Assembly (NCBI RefSeq): GCF_049739465.1
Contig: NZ_JBMHHY010000005.1
Coordinates: forward strand, 62,001-126,000
Direction of reading: 5' to 3'
Source of the DNA: Embleya sp049739465
GTDB taxonomy: Bacteria > Actinomycetota > Actinomycetes > Streptomycetales > Streptomycetaceae
DNA length: 64,000 bases
Shown piece by piece: positions 34,073-42,315 of this stretch. The notes beneath the pieces are model-generated. The model searched no databases, was not told the DNA's origin, and saw only the letters and a list, made by a program, of their open reading frames with translations. Positions within the stretch are counted from its first letter, which is position 1; each line of letters begins with the position of its first letter. The position numbers were made by a program, and so were the translations under genes.

Positions 34073-34130
34073 TTGATGTCAGTCGCTGTCATCAACGACC
34101 GTAGCACTTGATGTCAGTGACTGTCATCAA
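34073..34130. promoter_or_regulatory. Twin 23-bp TetR operators
   Basis: Two near-identical palindromes occupy 34073-34095 and 34108-34130. Each has arms TTGATGTCAG and CTGTCATCAA around a three-base centre. They start 35 bp apart and lie between the divergent SDR and TetR genes, the second ending 15 bp before the TetR start. Confidence 0.88.
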
Positions 34131-34145
34131 GGTAGGATCGCCCAC

Positions 34146-34712
34146 ATGGGTCGATGGGAGCCGAACGCACGTGGGCGGCTCGAACAGGCTGCGCTGGAGC
34201 TGTACGGGGAGCGCGGGTACGAGCAGACCACGGTCGCGGAGATCGCCAAGCGCGCCGGGCTCACGGAACGTACGTTCTTTCGGCACTTCGCCGACAAGCG
34301 TGAGGTGTTGTTCGGGGGCGCGGGTGCGCTTCAGGAGCTTTTCGTGACCGGCGTGGCCGACGCCCCCGAGGGCGCGCCGCCGATCGATGCGATGGCCGCG
34401 GCCCTCGACGCCGCCGCCGGGCTGTTCGTGGGGCGGCGCGAATTCGCCCGTCGGCGGTGGGCGGCGATCGCGGCGAACGCGGACCTGCGGGAGCGCGAGT
34501 TGATCAAGCTCGCGTCATTGGCCGCGGCCCTGGCCGAGGCGCTGCGCGGGCGCGGCGTCGCGGAACCGGCGGCGAGCCTGGCCGCCGAGGTGGGCATCGG
34601 CGTATTCAGGGTCGCCTGCCAACGCTGGATCGAGGACTCGGGCGAGCTCGACCTGGCGCAGCTGATGCGCGAGTCGCTCGCCGTACTCAAGGCCGTGGCC
34701 GCCGGCAACTGA
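34146..34712 (+). CDS. TetR-family repressor of the SDR gene
   Basis: This is a 188-residue regulator with the TetR helix-turn-helix in the first 50 residues: AALELYGERGYEQTTVAEIAKRAGLTERTFFRHFADKREVLF. The rest is the all-helical ligand/dimer domain. It probably represses itself and the divergent SDR gene by binding the twin palindromes. A GC-rich hairpin (GGCCGTGG/CCACGGCC, 34691-34720) overlaps its stop codon and may end transcription. Confidence 0.9.
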   Translation: MGRWEPNARGRLEQAALELYGERGYEQTTVAEIAKRAGLTERTFFRHFADKREVLFGGAGALQELFVTGVADAPEGAPPIDAMAAALDAAAGLFVGRREFARRRWAAIAANADLRERELIKLASLAAALAEALRGRGVAEPAASLAAEVGIGVFRVACQRWIEDSGELDLAQLMRESLAVLKAVAAGN

Positions 34713-34870
34713 CCACGGCCGGCGGCTGGTTGCGGACTGCTGCCGCCACAGACGTCGGGTCGGCCGTGCCGCGCACCCGCTCGGCGCGGTCCCTTCGCGG
34801 GTGCCGGGTGGGGGCCACTGTTTGGGCGCCGGGGCAACCGCCCCGGTGAACGCCGAGTCGGGCCCGCCGC

Positions 34871-35278
34871 TCACCGGCCCGGCGCGTCCGCCGTTCGCGA
34901 GCCCGATGCCGTGCCCGTCGCCCACGCGCCCGTCCCGGCCGCCTCCGGGTGCTTCGGGTCCGGCCCGTCGTTCCGGGCGCCGGTCAGGATCGCGTCGAGG
35001 AGACCCGGGTAGCGGGCGTCCAGGTCCGCGCGGCGCAGCGACAGCAGATTCTCTCGGCCGGACGGCTCCTGGCGGATGACGCCGCTGTCCCGGAGTACGC
35101 GCCAGTGGTGCGTCATGGTCGACTTCGAGGTCACCCCGAGCACGGCCAGCACGCTGCCGCAGTTGTGTTCACCGCCGGCGTCCAGCACCCGTACGGCGCC
35201 GAGTCGCAGCGGGTTGCCGAGGGCGGTCAGCACGCCCTCGATCCGGATCTGGTCGCGGTCTGGGTGGCGGAAGCTCAT
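34871..35278 (-). CDS. ArsR-family winged-helix regulator
   Basis: This is about 135 residues. The core is VLTALGNPLRLGAVRVLD, then the recognition helix region LGVTSKSTMTHHWRVLRDSGVIRQE and the wing SGRENLLSLRRADLDARYPGLLDAI. This is the metal-independent ArsR group that often controls a divergent MFS pump. The start is taken as MSFRHPDRD; an ATG at 35299 adds seven residues. The C-terminal 25 residues are low-complexity. It faces a DHA2-type exporter gene across a 240-bp region with repeated TCCAACTGTAC. Confidence 0.85.
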   Translation of the reverse strand: MSFRHPDRDQIRIEGVLTALGNPLRLGAVRVLDAGGEHNCGSVLAVLGVTSKSTMTHHWRVLRDSGVIRQEPSGRENLLSLRRADLDARYPGLLDAILTGARNDGPDPKHPEAAGTGAWATGTASGSRTADAPGR

Positions 35279-35280
35279 GC

Positions 35281-35436
35281 TCCAACTGTACCGCGACATT
35301 CGAACAATCCGCCGTGGCCTGCCATTTGACCTGCGCCTATTGCGCAATTTCGGCGCCTGGACGGGCCCGGATCGGCCCGGAGCAGCGGGATCGGCCTTGC
35401 CGGATAGTCCAACTGTACGCAATCATTCGTACGGTT
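35281..35436. promoter_or_regulatory. Repeated TCCAACTGTAC elements between ArsR and exporter genes
   Basis: TCCAACTGTAC occurs at 35281-35291, next to the regulator start, and at 35408-35418. The second copy forms an inverted repeat AACTGTACG-N8-CGTACGGTT (35411-35436) with one mismatch. The placement fits an operator for the ArsR-type protein. Confidence 0.55.
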
Positions 35437-35519
35437 GCGATCGATCGGACGACCACGCCCGTCGATCGCCGGATCCATGCCACAAGACCGATACATGACC
35501 CGAAATGGGGCGTATCCGC

Positions 35520-36998
35520 ATGTCCGCTTCCTCCGCGCCGGCCGGACCGGGGACCAGCTCCGGCTCCGCCGGGCGACACCTCGGCTGGACGCTCGCGCTG
35601 CTGGCCCTGGCGCAGTCGATCTACGCCCTCGACCTCAACATCGTCTTCGTCGCGCTCCCCGAGATCGGCTCGGACCTGGGCTTCCCGGGCCAGACCCAAC
35701 AACTCGTGGTCAGCGCGTACGTCGTCTTCGCGGGCGGCTTCCTCCTGGTCGGCGGGCGCGCCGCGGACCTGCTCGGCCGGCGGCGGACCTTCGTCGTCGC
35801 GCTCTCCGGCTACGCGGTGTCCTCGCTGGCGGGCGGCCTCGCGCCGAACGCCGGCACGATCATCGCCGCGCGCGCCGTACAGGGCGTCGCCGGCGCGCTG
35901 CTCCTGCCCGCCACCCTGGCGCTGATCAACACCCTCTTCGAGGAGGGCCCCAAGCGGAACCGGGCACTCGCGGTCTGGGGCGGCGCGGGCGCCAGCGGAC
36001 TGACCATCGGCGCCCTGCTCGGCGGCGTGCTGACCGAGAACTTCGGCTGGCCCGCCGTGTTCTTCGTCAATGTGCCGCTGGCCGGACTGGTCGCGGTGGC
36101 CGCGCTGTTCGTCATCCCGCGCGACCCGGCCCGAGGGGCTCGCCGCCGCTTCGACTTCCCCGGTGCGCTCAGCGTCACCGCGGGCTCCACGCTGCTCGTG
36201 GCCGCCCTCGTCGAGGGACCCGAACTCGGTTGGGGCAGCCCGGTGGTGGTCGGCGCCTTCGTGCTCGCGGTGCTGCTGCTCGCGCTGTTCGCGGTGGTCG
36301 AGGCGCGCACCGCCGACCCGCTGATGCCGTTCCGGCTGTTCCGCAACCGCAGCCTCACCGTCGGGATGAGCATCACCTTCATCTACATGGCCACCTTCGG
36401 TGTCCTGCCGTACTTCCTCACCGTGCTGATGCAGAGCGTGCACGGCTACAGCGCACTGGAGACCGGACTCGCCTTCCTGATCCCCTCGATCGCGATCGCC
36501 GCCGGCACCCAGGGCGGGGAACGCCTGGCCACTCGGATCGGCAATCGCCGTACGCTCCTGATCGGCTTCGTGATCGGCGCGCTCGGCACCGCCGCACTGG
36601 CGGCCGGCTTCGACGCCGATGCCGGCTACGCCCTCCTGGTACCCGGCCTGGTCGTCTCCGGCGTCGGTCAGGGCATCGTCTGGACCGCGATGTGGATCGC
36701 CGCCGCCACCGGCACCGCCGCCGCCGAACAGGGCGTCGCCAACGGCATCGCGTCCACCACGCTCAACCTCGGCAACGCCATCGGCCTCGCCGTGTTCACC
36801 GCGATCGCCGACCTCGGCACCGGCGGCAAGAGCGGCGCGGCACTGCGCGACGCCACCGCCGACGGCGAGTTCCTGGTCGTCCTGCTGACCGCGGTCGGGA
36901 TGATCGTCGGCCTGCTGGTCACGCTCGCGCTGCGCCGAAACAGTGCCCCCACGCCCGTCGCGGTTCCGCAGGACGGGGAGGCGATCGCCGCCCGGTGA
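35520..36998 (+). CDS. MFS drug exporter (DHA2 / EmrB-QacA type, 14 TM)
   Basis: This is a 492-residue transporter. It has the motif LDLNIVFVALPEIGSDLGF in helix 1, GGRAADLLGRRR (motif A), and RAVQGVAGALLLPATLALI (motif B region) followed by GGAGASGLTIGALLGGVLTENFGWPAVFFVNVPL (motif C, typical of exporters). The ATG at 35520 has a GGGG-type ribosome site; an upstream in-frame ATG at 35505 has none. It is divergent from the ArsR gene and probably controlled by it. The substrate is unknown. Confidence 0.9.
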   Translation: MSASSAPAGPGTSSGSAGRHLGWTLALLALAQSIYALDLNIVFVALPEIGSDLGFPGQTQQLVVSAYVVFAGGFLLVGGRAADLLGRRRTFVVALSGYAVSSLAGGLAPNAGTIIAARAVQGVAGALLLPATLALINTLFEEGPKRNRALAVWGGAGASGLTIGALLGGVLTENFGWPAVFFVNVPLAGLVAVAALFVIPRDPARGARRRFDFPGALSVTAGSTLLVAALVEGPELGWGSPVVVGAFVLAVLLLALFAVVEARTADPLMPFRLFRNRSLTVGMSITFIYMATFGVLPYFLTVLMQSVHGYSALETGLAFLIPSIAIAAGTQGGERLATRIGNRRTLLIGFVIGALGTAALAAGFDADAGYALLVPGLVVSGVGQGIVWTAMWIAAATGTAAAEQGVANGIASTTLNLGNAIGLAVFTAIADLGTGGKSGAALRDATADGEFLVVLLTAVGMIVGLLVTLALRRNSAPTPVAVPQDGEAIAAR

Positions 36999-37031
36999 AG
37001 CAGGGACGGCGGCCGGCGAAGCCCGGCTCGG

Positions 37032-37068
37032 CGCGGACGGTCGGCGCAATCGGCGCCGACCGTCCGCG
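37032..37068. terminator. Strong bidirectional hairpin terminator
   Basis: The 16-bp perfect stem CGCGGACGGTCGGCGC with a five-base loop (AATCG) lies between convergent genes, 34 bp after the exporter stop. Confidence 0.9.
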
Positions 37069-37112
37069 TCCCGGTCCCCGCGCCTGCCTCCGCCGCGCCG
37101 AGGACCCACGCC

Positions 37113-38231
37113 CTACGGGCTCTCCTCCTCCGCGTACTCCCGGAAGACCGGCAGCGCCAGGATCCGTTCCTTGGCGCCGTCGTCCATCAGTTCCATCAGC
37201 GGCAACACCACGTCCCACAGGTCGCGTTCGGACACGGTGCCGACCAGGGCGTCCAGTTCGGCGTCGGTGAGCCGACCGGCGGCCGAGGCGATCACGGCCC
37301 GGGACGGCTCCGGGAGCACCTCGACCAGGGGCAGGAACTCCGCCCACAGCCGGGTGGCCACCACCGCCCGGACCACCGCGCCGAGCACCTCCTCGATTCG
37401 CAACGTCGGCAACTCGGCGACCGCGCGCAGGTCGTCCGGATCCAGCAGCGCAACCAGCGGCAACAACGCCTCCCACAACCCCTGTTCGTGGACGAAGAGC
37501 ACCAACGAGTCCAGCCGATCCGGGTCCTGACGGGCGGTCAGCCGGGCAATCCGGACCCGATGACCGGGCCCGACCAGGCCCGCCACGGTGAGTGCTTCGG
37601 GCCACAGGCCGGCCGCGGCCGAGCGGATCACCGACTCGAGCCGGTCCGGACCGAGCAGGTCCACCACATGGTCCAGACACTGCGCGTCGTCGATGTAGCA
37701 GCCGGCCCGCAACACCACGGTGTCGTCCACCTCGGCCAGGATCCGGCGCAGCGCGCCGTCCGGGATCCGGCCGACGAACCGGCCCATGGTGACGAAGTCG
37801 CCCGCGTCGGCGAGCGCTCGGGCGATGCCCACCAGGAGGTCCTCGTCCAGCCGGTCGACCAGGTCGCGCACCTGCCGGGGGTCCAGATGGGGCGTGGCCG
37901 CGACGGCGAACGCCAGCGGCACCCGCTCGATGATGTCCACCGCGCGGGCCGCCTCCAACCGCCCGGCCACGCGCGCCGCGAGCTGCGGGCCCAGCGCCTT
38001 CTGCGAGATGGTCGCGGCCACCACGGCGGGCACCAGCTTGGTGGCCCGGGCGATCCGGTCGAGCATGTCCGGCCGGGTGTCGAAGAGCGTCGCGGTGGTC
38101 TGCTCGCGGAAGCGCCGTACGTCCGCCGCGGGTCGGTCGTGCAGGAAGTCCAGCCGTTCGGCCGGTACTTCGAGCAGTCGGGCGAGCTTGTCGATCTCGA
38201 TCCGAGTCAACAGGACGTCCACGCCGATCAC
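37113..38231 (-). CDS. Helical-repeat protein of unknown function
   Basis: This is a 372-residue soluble protein. I do not recognise it firmly. It is built of repeating amphipathic helices rich in Leu, Asp and Arg (for example VDDTVVLRAGCYIDDAQCLDHVVDLLGPDRLESVI), somewhat like the superhelical repeats of MgtE N-domains or FliG. It has no signal peptide, membrane segment or catalytic motif. The GTG start overlaps the stop of the upstream small gene (GTGA), so the two are made together. The pair is divergent from a TetR gene at 38604. Confidence 0.7.
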   Translation of the reverse strand: MIGVDVLLTRIEIDKLARLLEVPAERLDFLHDRPAADVRRFREQTTATLFDTRPDMLDRIARATKLVPAVVAATISQKALGPQLAARVAGRLEAARAVDIIERVPLAFAVAATPHLDPRQVRDLVDRLDEDLLVGIARALADAGDFVTMGRFVGRIPDGALRRILAEVDDTVVLRAGCYIDDAQCLDHVVDLLGPDRLESVIRSAAAGLWPEALTVAGLVGPGHRVRIARLTARQDPDRLDSLVLFVHEQGLWEALLPLVALLDPDDLRAVAELPTLRIEEVLGAVVRAVVATRLWAEFLPLVEVLPEPSRAVIASAAGRLTDAELDALVGTVSERDLWDVVLPLMELMDDGAKERILALPVFREYAEEESP

Positions 38232-38446
38232 CGGAACAGGATGCGTCGAACCGGACCCCGGGCGAGCGCGGGGACCAGGCGCAACGCGTTCTCGGCCGCC
38301 TCGTCGAGTCCGGCCGACTGCCGTTCGCGGCCGGCGGCCAGGGATGTGGCGAGGAACTCCAGGTCGGCCTCGGACAGGGTGTCGAAGCTGCCGGGCGGCG
38401 GGGCGGCCAGCGCGATTTCGAGCCGGCGGAATGCTTGAGTGGTCAC
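38228..38446 (-). CDS. Small hypothetical protein coupled to the helical-repeat protein
   Basis: This is a 72-residue acidic/helical protein, MTTQAFRRLEIALAAPPPG to ARGPVRRILFR. The GTG start has GGAGG six bases upstream, a strong ribosome site. It overlaps the next gene by GTGA. No family is recognised. Its size and coupling suggest it partners or regulates the helical-repeat protein. Confidence 0.7.
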   Translation of the reverse strand: MTTQAFRRLEIALAAPPPGSFDTLSEADLEFLATSLAAGRERQSAGLDEAAENALRLVPALARGPVRRILFR

Positions 38447-38603
38447 AGGCCCTCCAGATGCTCCGGCCGGAACGTCCGGCCGGTTCCGGCGGCCGGATCG
38501 TGCGGCGCGCCGGGAACTCGAGGCGTACGGACGTTTCGTAAATTAGACGCCATGTCTCATAAGGGCAATACCCACGGGAGATCGGGCCGGCTACGCTGTG
38601 CCG

Positions 38604-39278
38604 ATGAGCCGTGAACCTCGTTCCGCGCCGCCCGAATCCCGGCGGCGCCGGCTCTCCGCCGCCCAGCGGCGCGGCGAACTGGTCGCGGCGGCCCAGCAGT
38701 TGTTCAGCCGACGGGCACCTGACGGGGTGACCATCGACGAGATCGCGGCCGAGGCGGGCGCGTCCCGGCCACTGGTCTACCGGTTCTTCTCGTCCAAGCG
38801 GGAGTTGTACGAGGCGGCGCTGACCCAGGCCGCGGACGAGCTGATCACCCGCTTCGACACCCCGCACGAAGGTCCGTTGGCCGAGCGGCTGCACCGGATC
38901 GTGCTGGCCTACCTGGTGTTCGTGGAACGGCACGCGGCCGGCTACCTCGCGCTGCTGCGCGGCGCCTCGGCGGTCGAGGCGTCGCACGCCACCGCGGTGA
39001 TCGACCGGGTCCGGCGGCACGCGGTGGAGCAGATGTGCCTGCACCTGGAGATCGAAGAGCCGGGCCCCTGGCTGGAGTTGACGGTACGCACGGCCATCGC
39101 CCTGATCGAGGCCACGGCCCAGATCTGGCTGGCGGACACACACGTACCGGCACCGGAACTGGCCGACTGGCTGGTGGACCAAATCAGCACGATGTTCACC
39201 GCAACCGCCACCCGAGACCCACAGACCGCCGACGTACTACGCCACGCGACGCCCCACCCACGCCCAACCCGAACTTGA
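38604..39278 (+). CDS. TetR-family regulator
   Basis: This is a 224-residue regulator with the DNA-binding part VAAAQQLFSRRAPDGVTIDEIAAEAGASRPLVYRFFSSKRELYEAAL after an Arg-rich start (SRRRRLSAAQRRGE). A TetR-type ligand domain follows. GTG 38598 would add two residues. It is divergent from the small gene/helical-repeat pair. The relatively AT-rich intergenic region near 38530-38570 (TTTCGTAAATTAGACGCC) is the likely promoter. Confidence 0.88.
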   Translation: MSREPRSAPPESRRRRLSAAQRRGELVAAAQQLFSRRAPDGVTIDEIAAEAGASRPLVYRFFSSKRELYEAALTQAADELITRFDTPHEGPLAERLHRIVLAYLVFVERHAAGYLALLRGASAVEASHATAVIDRVRRHAVEQMCLHLEIEEPGPWLELTVRTAIALIEATAQIWLADTHVPAPELADWLVDQISTMFTATATRDPQTADVLRHATPHPRPTRT

Positions 39279-39293
39279 CCCGCGCCGGGACCG

Positions 39294-39790
39294 CGCCCGC
39301 CGGCTGGGTCCGTGCCGGCTGGGCCCGTGCCAGCTGGGTCCGTGCCGGGATCGCCTGTGTCGGGTGGGCCGGTGCCGGGATCGCCTGTGTCGGGTGGGCC
39401 GGTGCCGGGATCGCCTGTGCCGGCTGGGCCCGTGCCGGGATCGCCCGTGCCGGGCTGGGCCCGTGCCGGGATCGCCTGTGTCGGGTGGGCCGGTGCCGGA
39501 GCCCCGCCTGTGCCGGCTGCGCCCGTGCCGGAACCGCCTGTGCCGGCTGGGCCGGTGCCGGGATCGCCCGTGCCGGCTGGGCCGGTGCCGGAGCCCCGCC
39601 TGTGCCGGCTGCGCCCGTGCCGGAACCGCCTGTGCCGGCTGGGCCGGTGCCGGGATCGCCCGTGCCGGCTGGGCCGGTGCCGGAGCCCCGCCTGTGCCGG
39701 CTGCGCCCGTGCCGGAACCGCCTGTGCCGGCTGGGCCGGTGCCGGGATCGCCCGTGCCAGCTGGGCCCGTGCCGGAACCGCTCCCGACGG
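39294..39790. repeat. Minisatellite: 30-bp units and a 92-bp higher-order repeat
   Basis: The unit is close to GTGCCGGGATCGCCTGTG plus CGGGTGGGCCG or GCCGGCTGGGCC. The left part repeats about every 30 bp. From 39493 a 92-bp block beginning GTGCCGGAGCCCCGCC is repeated at 39493, 39585 and 39677, almost without change. Slippage-prone and probably variable in copy number. Confidence 0.9.
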
Positions 39791-40113
39791 CTGCGCTCCC
39801 GCCGGGTGTGCCCGCGCTGCTGTGCCCCCGCCAGCCGCGCCCTGTCTCCGGGCCTGTTGCGCTCGGCTGCCCCGCCGCCTGGCCGCCTCCGCCGCCCCGC
39901 GCCTGGCCACCCCGGCCACCCTGACTGTCCCGGCCACTTCGGCCATCCCGGCCGCCTGGCCACCCTGACCCTCGCGGCTACTCCGCTACCTCGCCGCCCC
40001 GCCGCCCCGCCGCCCCGCTACCTCGCCGCCCCGCCGCCCCGCGACCCCGCCGCCCTCGCCGCCCCGCCACCTTCCCGCGCGGGACGAAGTGGTGGAAAGT
40101 TCCCGGAAGTTCG

Positions 40114-40143
40114 TTGACTTTTATTCAAACCGGAGCCTACCCT
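40114..40143 (+). promoter_or_regulatory. Possible sigma-70-type promoter for the DUF6230-like gene
   Basis: TTGACT (40114-40119) and TACCCT (40138-40143) are 18 bp apart, in an AT-rich patch that stands out from the surrounding GC-rich sequence. This implies a leader of roughly 180 bases. A direct repeat GGAAAGTTC/GGAAGTTC lies just upstream. Confidence 0.45.
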
Positions 40144-40330
40144 CGGGCCCGGCACGGTATCCGCACAGCGGCGACGGCAGCTCCGCTCCCCGCCCCACGG
40201 CAGTCGAAATCCGGCCCCGCACGTTTGCTGCCCCGCCACTGTGTGCGTCGGCGCATCCGCTCCTTCCGGGTGCGCGAGCGTCGCCTCGGCGACTCGTGAA
40301 CGGCCAGGTCCCACGAGAGAGGGGAACACA

Positions 40331-40987
40331 GTGTCCGCACGAAACGGCTCGGCTTCGGAACGCGACCTCGACCCGACCGACCCGTCGGCGGAGGCCGACG
40401 AGGGCGGTACCAGTTGGCGCCGCGCGGCGGCGCTCGGCGTGGTGGGGATCGGCACGGTCGGCTTCCTGACGCTGGCCATGGCCCAGGGCGCGCTGGCCGC
40501 GTCGTTCGCCGTCTCCGGAACCAGCTTCCAGGTCAGTTCGGGCAAGTTGACCAGCACCGGCCTGTCCTCCTACGTGAGTACCAACAGCTCGCTCGACGGC
40601 AAGGGCCACCCGGTCTCGATGCTCGCGATCGGCGACGCCACGCTCAGCGACATCTGTCAGTCGGCCAAGGTCAAGACCCCGCTTGGGGACATCACCTTCA
40701 AGCTCACCGCCGGCGGCGACGCGGGCGTGGTGACCGCGAAGAACCTGATCATCGGCGCCGAAGACCTGGTCGGCGACGCCCAGTTCGGCACCGTGGAGAT
40801 CGGCCGGGATGCCTCGACGCTGGACAAGGTGCCCGGTGCGCAGGGGGAGCGCGGCAGCTTCGGCCTCCAGGCGGGCGATGTCTCGGTGGCCGGGGTGCGT
40901 TCGCACGCGTGGTCCGCCACCGGTGGCACGTTCAACCTCAAGGGCCTGCGGGTCGCGGTGAGTCTCGACGGCAACGGCTGCTTCTGA
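40331..40987 (+). CDS. DUF6230-type exported protein
   Basis: This is a 218-residue protein with a long cytoplasmic-charged N-terminus (to about residue 35), one hydrophobic segment (ALGVVGIGTVGFLTLAMAQGALAASFAVSG) and a beta-rich exported domain with one Cys in LSDICQSAKVKTPLGDITFKLTAGGDAG. I recognise this as the Streptomyces DUF6230 type, whose function is unknown. The GTG start has GAGAGGGG upstream. It is followed by a DUF6114-like membrane protein, its usual partner in Streptomyces. Confidence 0.8.
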   Translation: MSARNGSASERDLDPTDPSAEADEGGTSWRRAAALGVVGIGTVGFLTLAMAQGALAASFAVSGTSFQVSSGKLTSTGLSSYVSTNSSLDGKGHPVSMLAIGDATLSDICQSAKVKTPLGDITFKLTAGGDAGVVTAKNLIIGAEDLVGDAQFGTVEIGRDASTLDKVPGAQGERGSFGLQAGDVSVAGVRSHAWSATGGTFNLKGLRVAVSLDGNGCF

Positions 40988-41031
40988 TTCCACGTCATCT
41001 GTTCCGCGTCACCTGCGAAGGGCGGCCCGAC

Positions 41032-42288
41032 ATGGAGCCCAGATCGTGGTTGGACCGCCACCTGCCGTTTCGGGCCGAGCGCCGGGCCGTGCGCAGGTGG
41101 CGGCGCACCCGGCCGTTCTGGAGCGGGGTGTACCTGATCGCGGCCGGCCTGGAGATCCTGGCCGTACCGCTCTCCCCGTTGCCGGTGATGGTCAGTCTCG
41201 GCATCGCGGGCATCGCGAGTCTGGCGATCGGGGCAATCCTGATCGTCGCGGGCCTGTTCATGTGGTTCGCCGCCCAACACCGCCACTTCGTCGGGATCTT
41301 CGCGCTGATCGCCTCGATCGCCTCGTTCGTCGCGGCCAACCTCGGCGGGTTCCTGCTGGGGATGTTGCTCGGGGTGCTGGGCAGTTCGATGGGGTTCGCG
41401 TGGCGGCCGAAGCGGGCGGCGGGGGCGGCGGGGGCAGCGGGGACGACCCGGACGCGGTGGGTGGATCGACGACACGGGTTCGGCAAGTCGGCTGCCTCGC
41501 ACACCGCTTCGCCGGAGCCGGAGCCGGAGCCGAACCCGGCGCTGCCCACCGCGCCGATCGGATCGGTCACTTCGATCACGGTGCTCGGGTGGTCGGGGTC
41601 AGGGTCGGGGTCGGGGCCGGCACCGGGTTCGGGGTCCGCGCCGGGTTCGGATCGGCGGCAGGGCCCGACCGAGGATCGACCCGGGCCGGGTACGGTCGGC
41701 GGCGCGGCGACGGCGCTCGCGGTGGTACTGCCGCTGTTGATCGTGGCGTCCGTGCTGGGCCCGGGCGGATCCCGGGCCCGAGCGGCCGAGCACGCCGCGG
41801 ATCCCTGTACGGCGCATGGGAGTTCGGCGATGTGCGGCCGTACCGCAACGGCAGCGGCGGCGGCACCGGCACCGGCGGCCGGGGTCGTCGCCGGTGCCAC
41901 ACCCCCGGCGATCACGGCCAGCTTCTTCGCACCGATCGGCTTCGCGCTGGCCGGGGTGACCACGGTGGACACCGTACGCGGACCGCTGCGGGTGCTGGTA
42001 CTGACCATGGATTCGGCGCGGCTGCGGGACTACCGGTTGGCGCCACGCGACGGCGGCGGCGGGCCGGGGATGCGGATCGACACGACTCGCCTCGACCTGG
42101 ACGGGCACGTCCGGATCTACCTCACCAAACTGCACGGGTGTATCGAGGGCTTGCTCTGCCTGGACTTCGCGGCCGACGGTCTGCCGCTGCCGCCGATCAT
42201 CCCGCCGTTCGTGTTCATGACGGACGTCCGGGCCGAACAGGCCCTCGTCACCACCGACAAGATCACCACCGACCTGCGCCTGAGCTGA
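41032..42288 (+). CDS. DUF6114-type membrane protein with extra linker and exported domain
   Basis: This is 418 residues. Residues 1-125 match the DUF6114 pattern: WRRTRPFWSGVYLIAAGLEIL, then three to four membrane helices ending GGFLLGMLLGVLGSSMGFAW. Usual members stop soon after. Here the protein continues with a low-complexity linker (PEPEPEPNPALP, SGSGSGSGPAPGSGSAPGS), another membrane helix (LAVVLPLLIVASVLG) and a second beta-rich domain with a Cys pair in LHGCIEGLLCLDF. It could be a fusion of two functions. It is 44 bp after the DUF6230-like gene and 27 bp before the next membrane protein. Confidence 0.75.
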   Translation: MEPRSWLDRHLPFRAERRAVRRWRRTRPFWSGVYLIAAGLEILAVPLSPLPVMVSLGIAGIASLAIGAILIVAGLFMWFAAQHRHFVGIFALIASIASFVAANLGGFLLGMLLGVLGSSMGFAWRPKRAAGAAGAAGTTRTRWVDRRHGFGKSAASHTASPEPEPEPNPALPTAPIGSVTSITVLGWSGSGSGSGPAPGSGSAPGSDRRQGPTEDRPGPGTVGGAATALAVVLPLLIVASVLGPGGSRARAAEHAADPCTAHGSSAMCGRTATAAAAAPAPAAGVVAGATPPAITASFFAPIGFALAGVTTVDTVRGPLRVLVLTMDSARLRDYRLAPRDGGGGPGMRIDTTRLDLDGHVRIYLTKLHGCIEGLLCLDFAADGLPLPPIIPPFVFMTDVRAEQALVTTDKITTDLRLS

Positions 42289-42315
42289 GCCCGTTCCGAG
42301 GGAAAGGCAAGCGGG

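Larger units (their letters stand above)
39279..40330. other. Non-coding gap filled by GC-rich minisatellite and low-complexity DNA
   Basis: About 1050 bp hold no convincing gene. From about 39294 to 39790 is a minisatellite (entered separately). From about 39880 to 40080 is low-complexity CCGCC/GGCCA-rich sequence. All six frames are largely open simply because stop codons are rare in such DNA. The last 250 bp carry a promoter and leader for the DUF6230-like gene. Confidence 0.75.

Noticed and set aside
38942..40117. Repeat-rich open frames on both strands through the minisatellite (Gly/Pro/Val or His/Arg-rich proteins)
   Set aside because: Every frame is open because the repeat lacks stops; no ribosome site, signal peptide or clear start supports any one of them, and they differ completely between frames.
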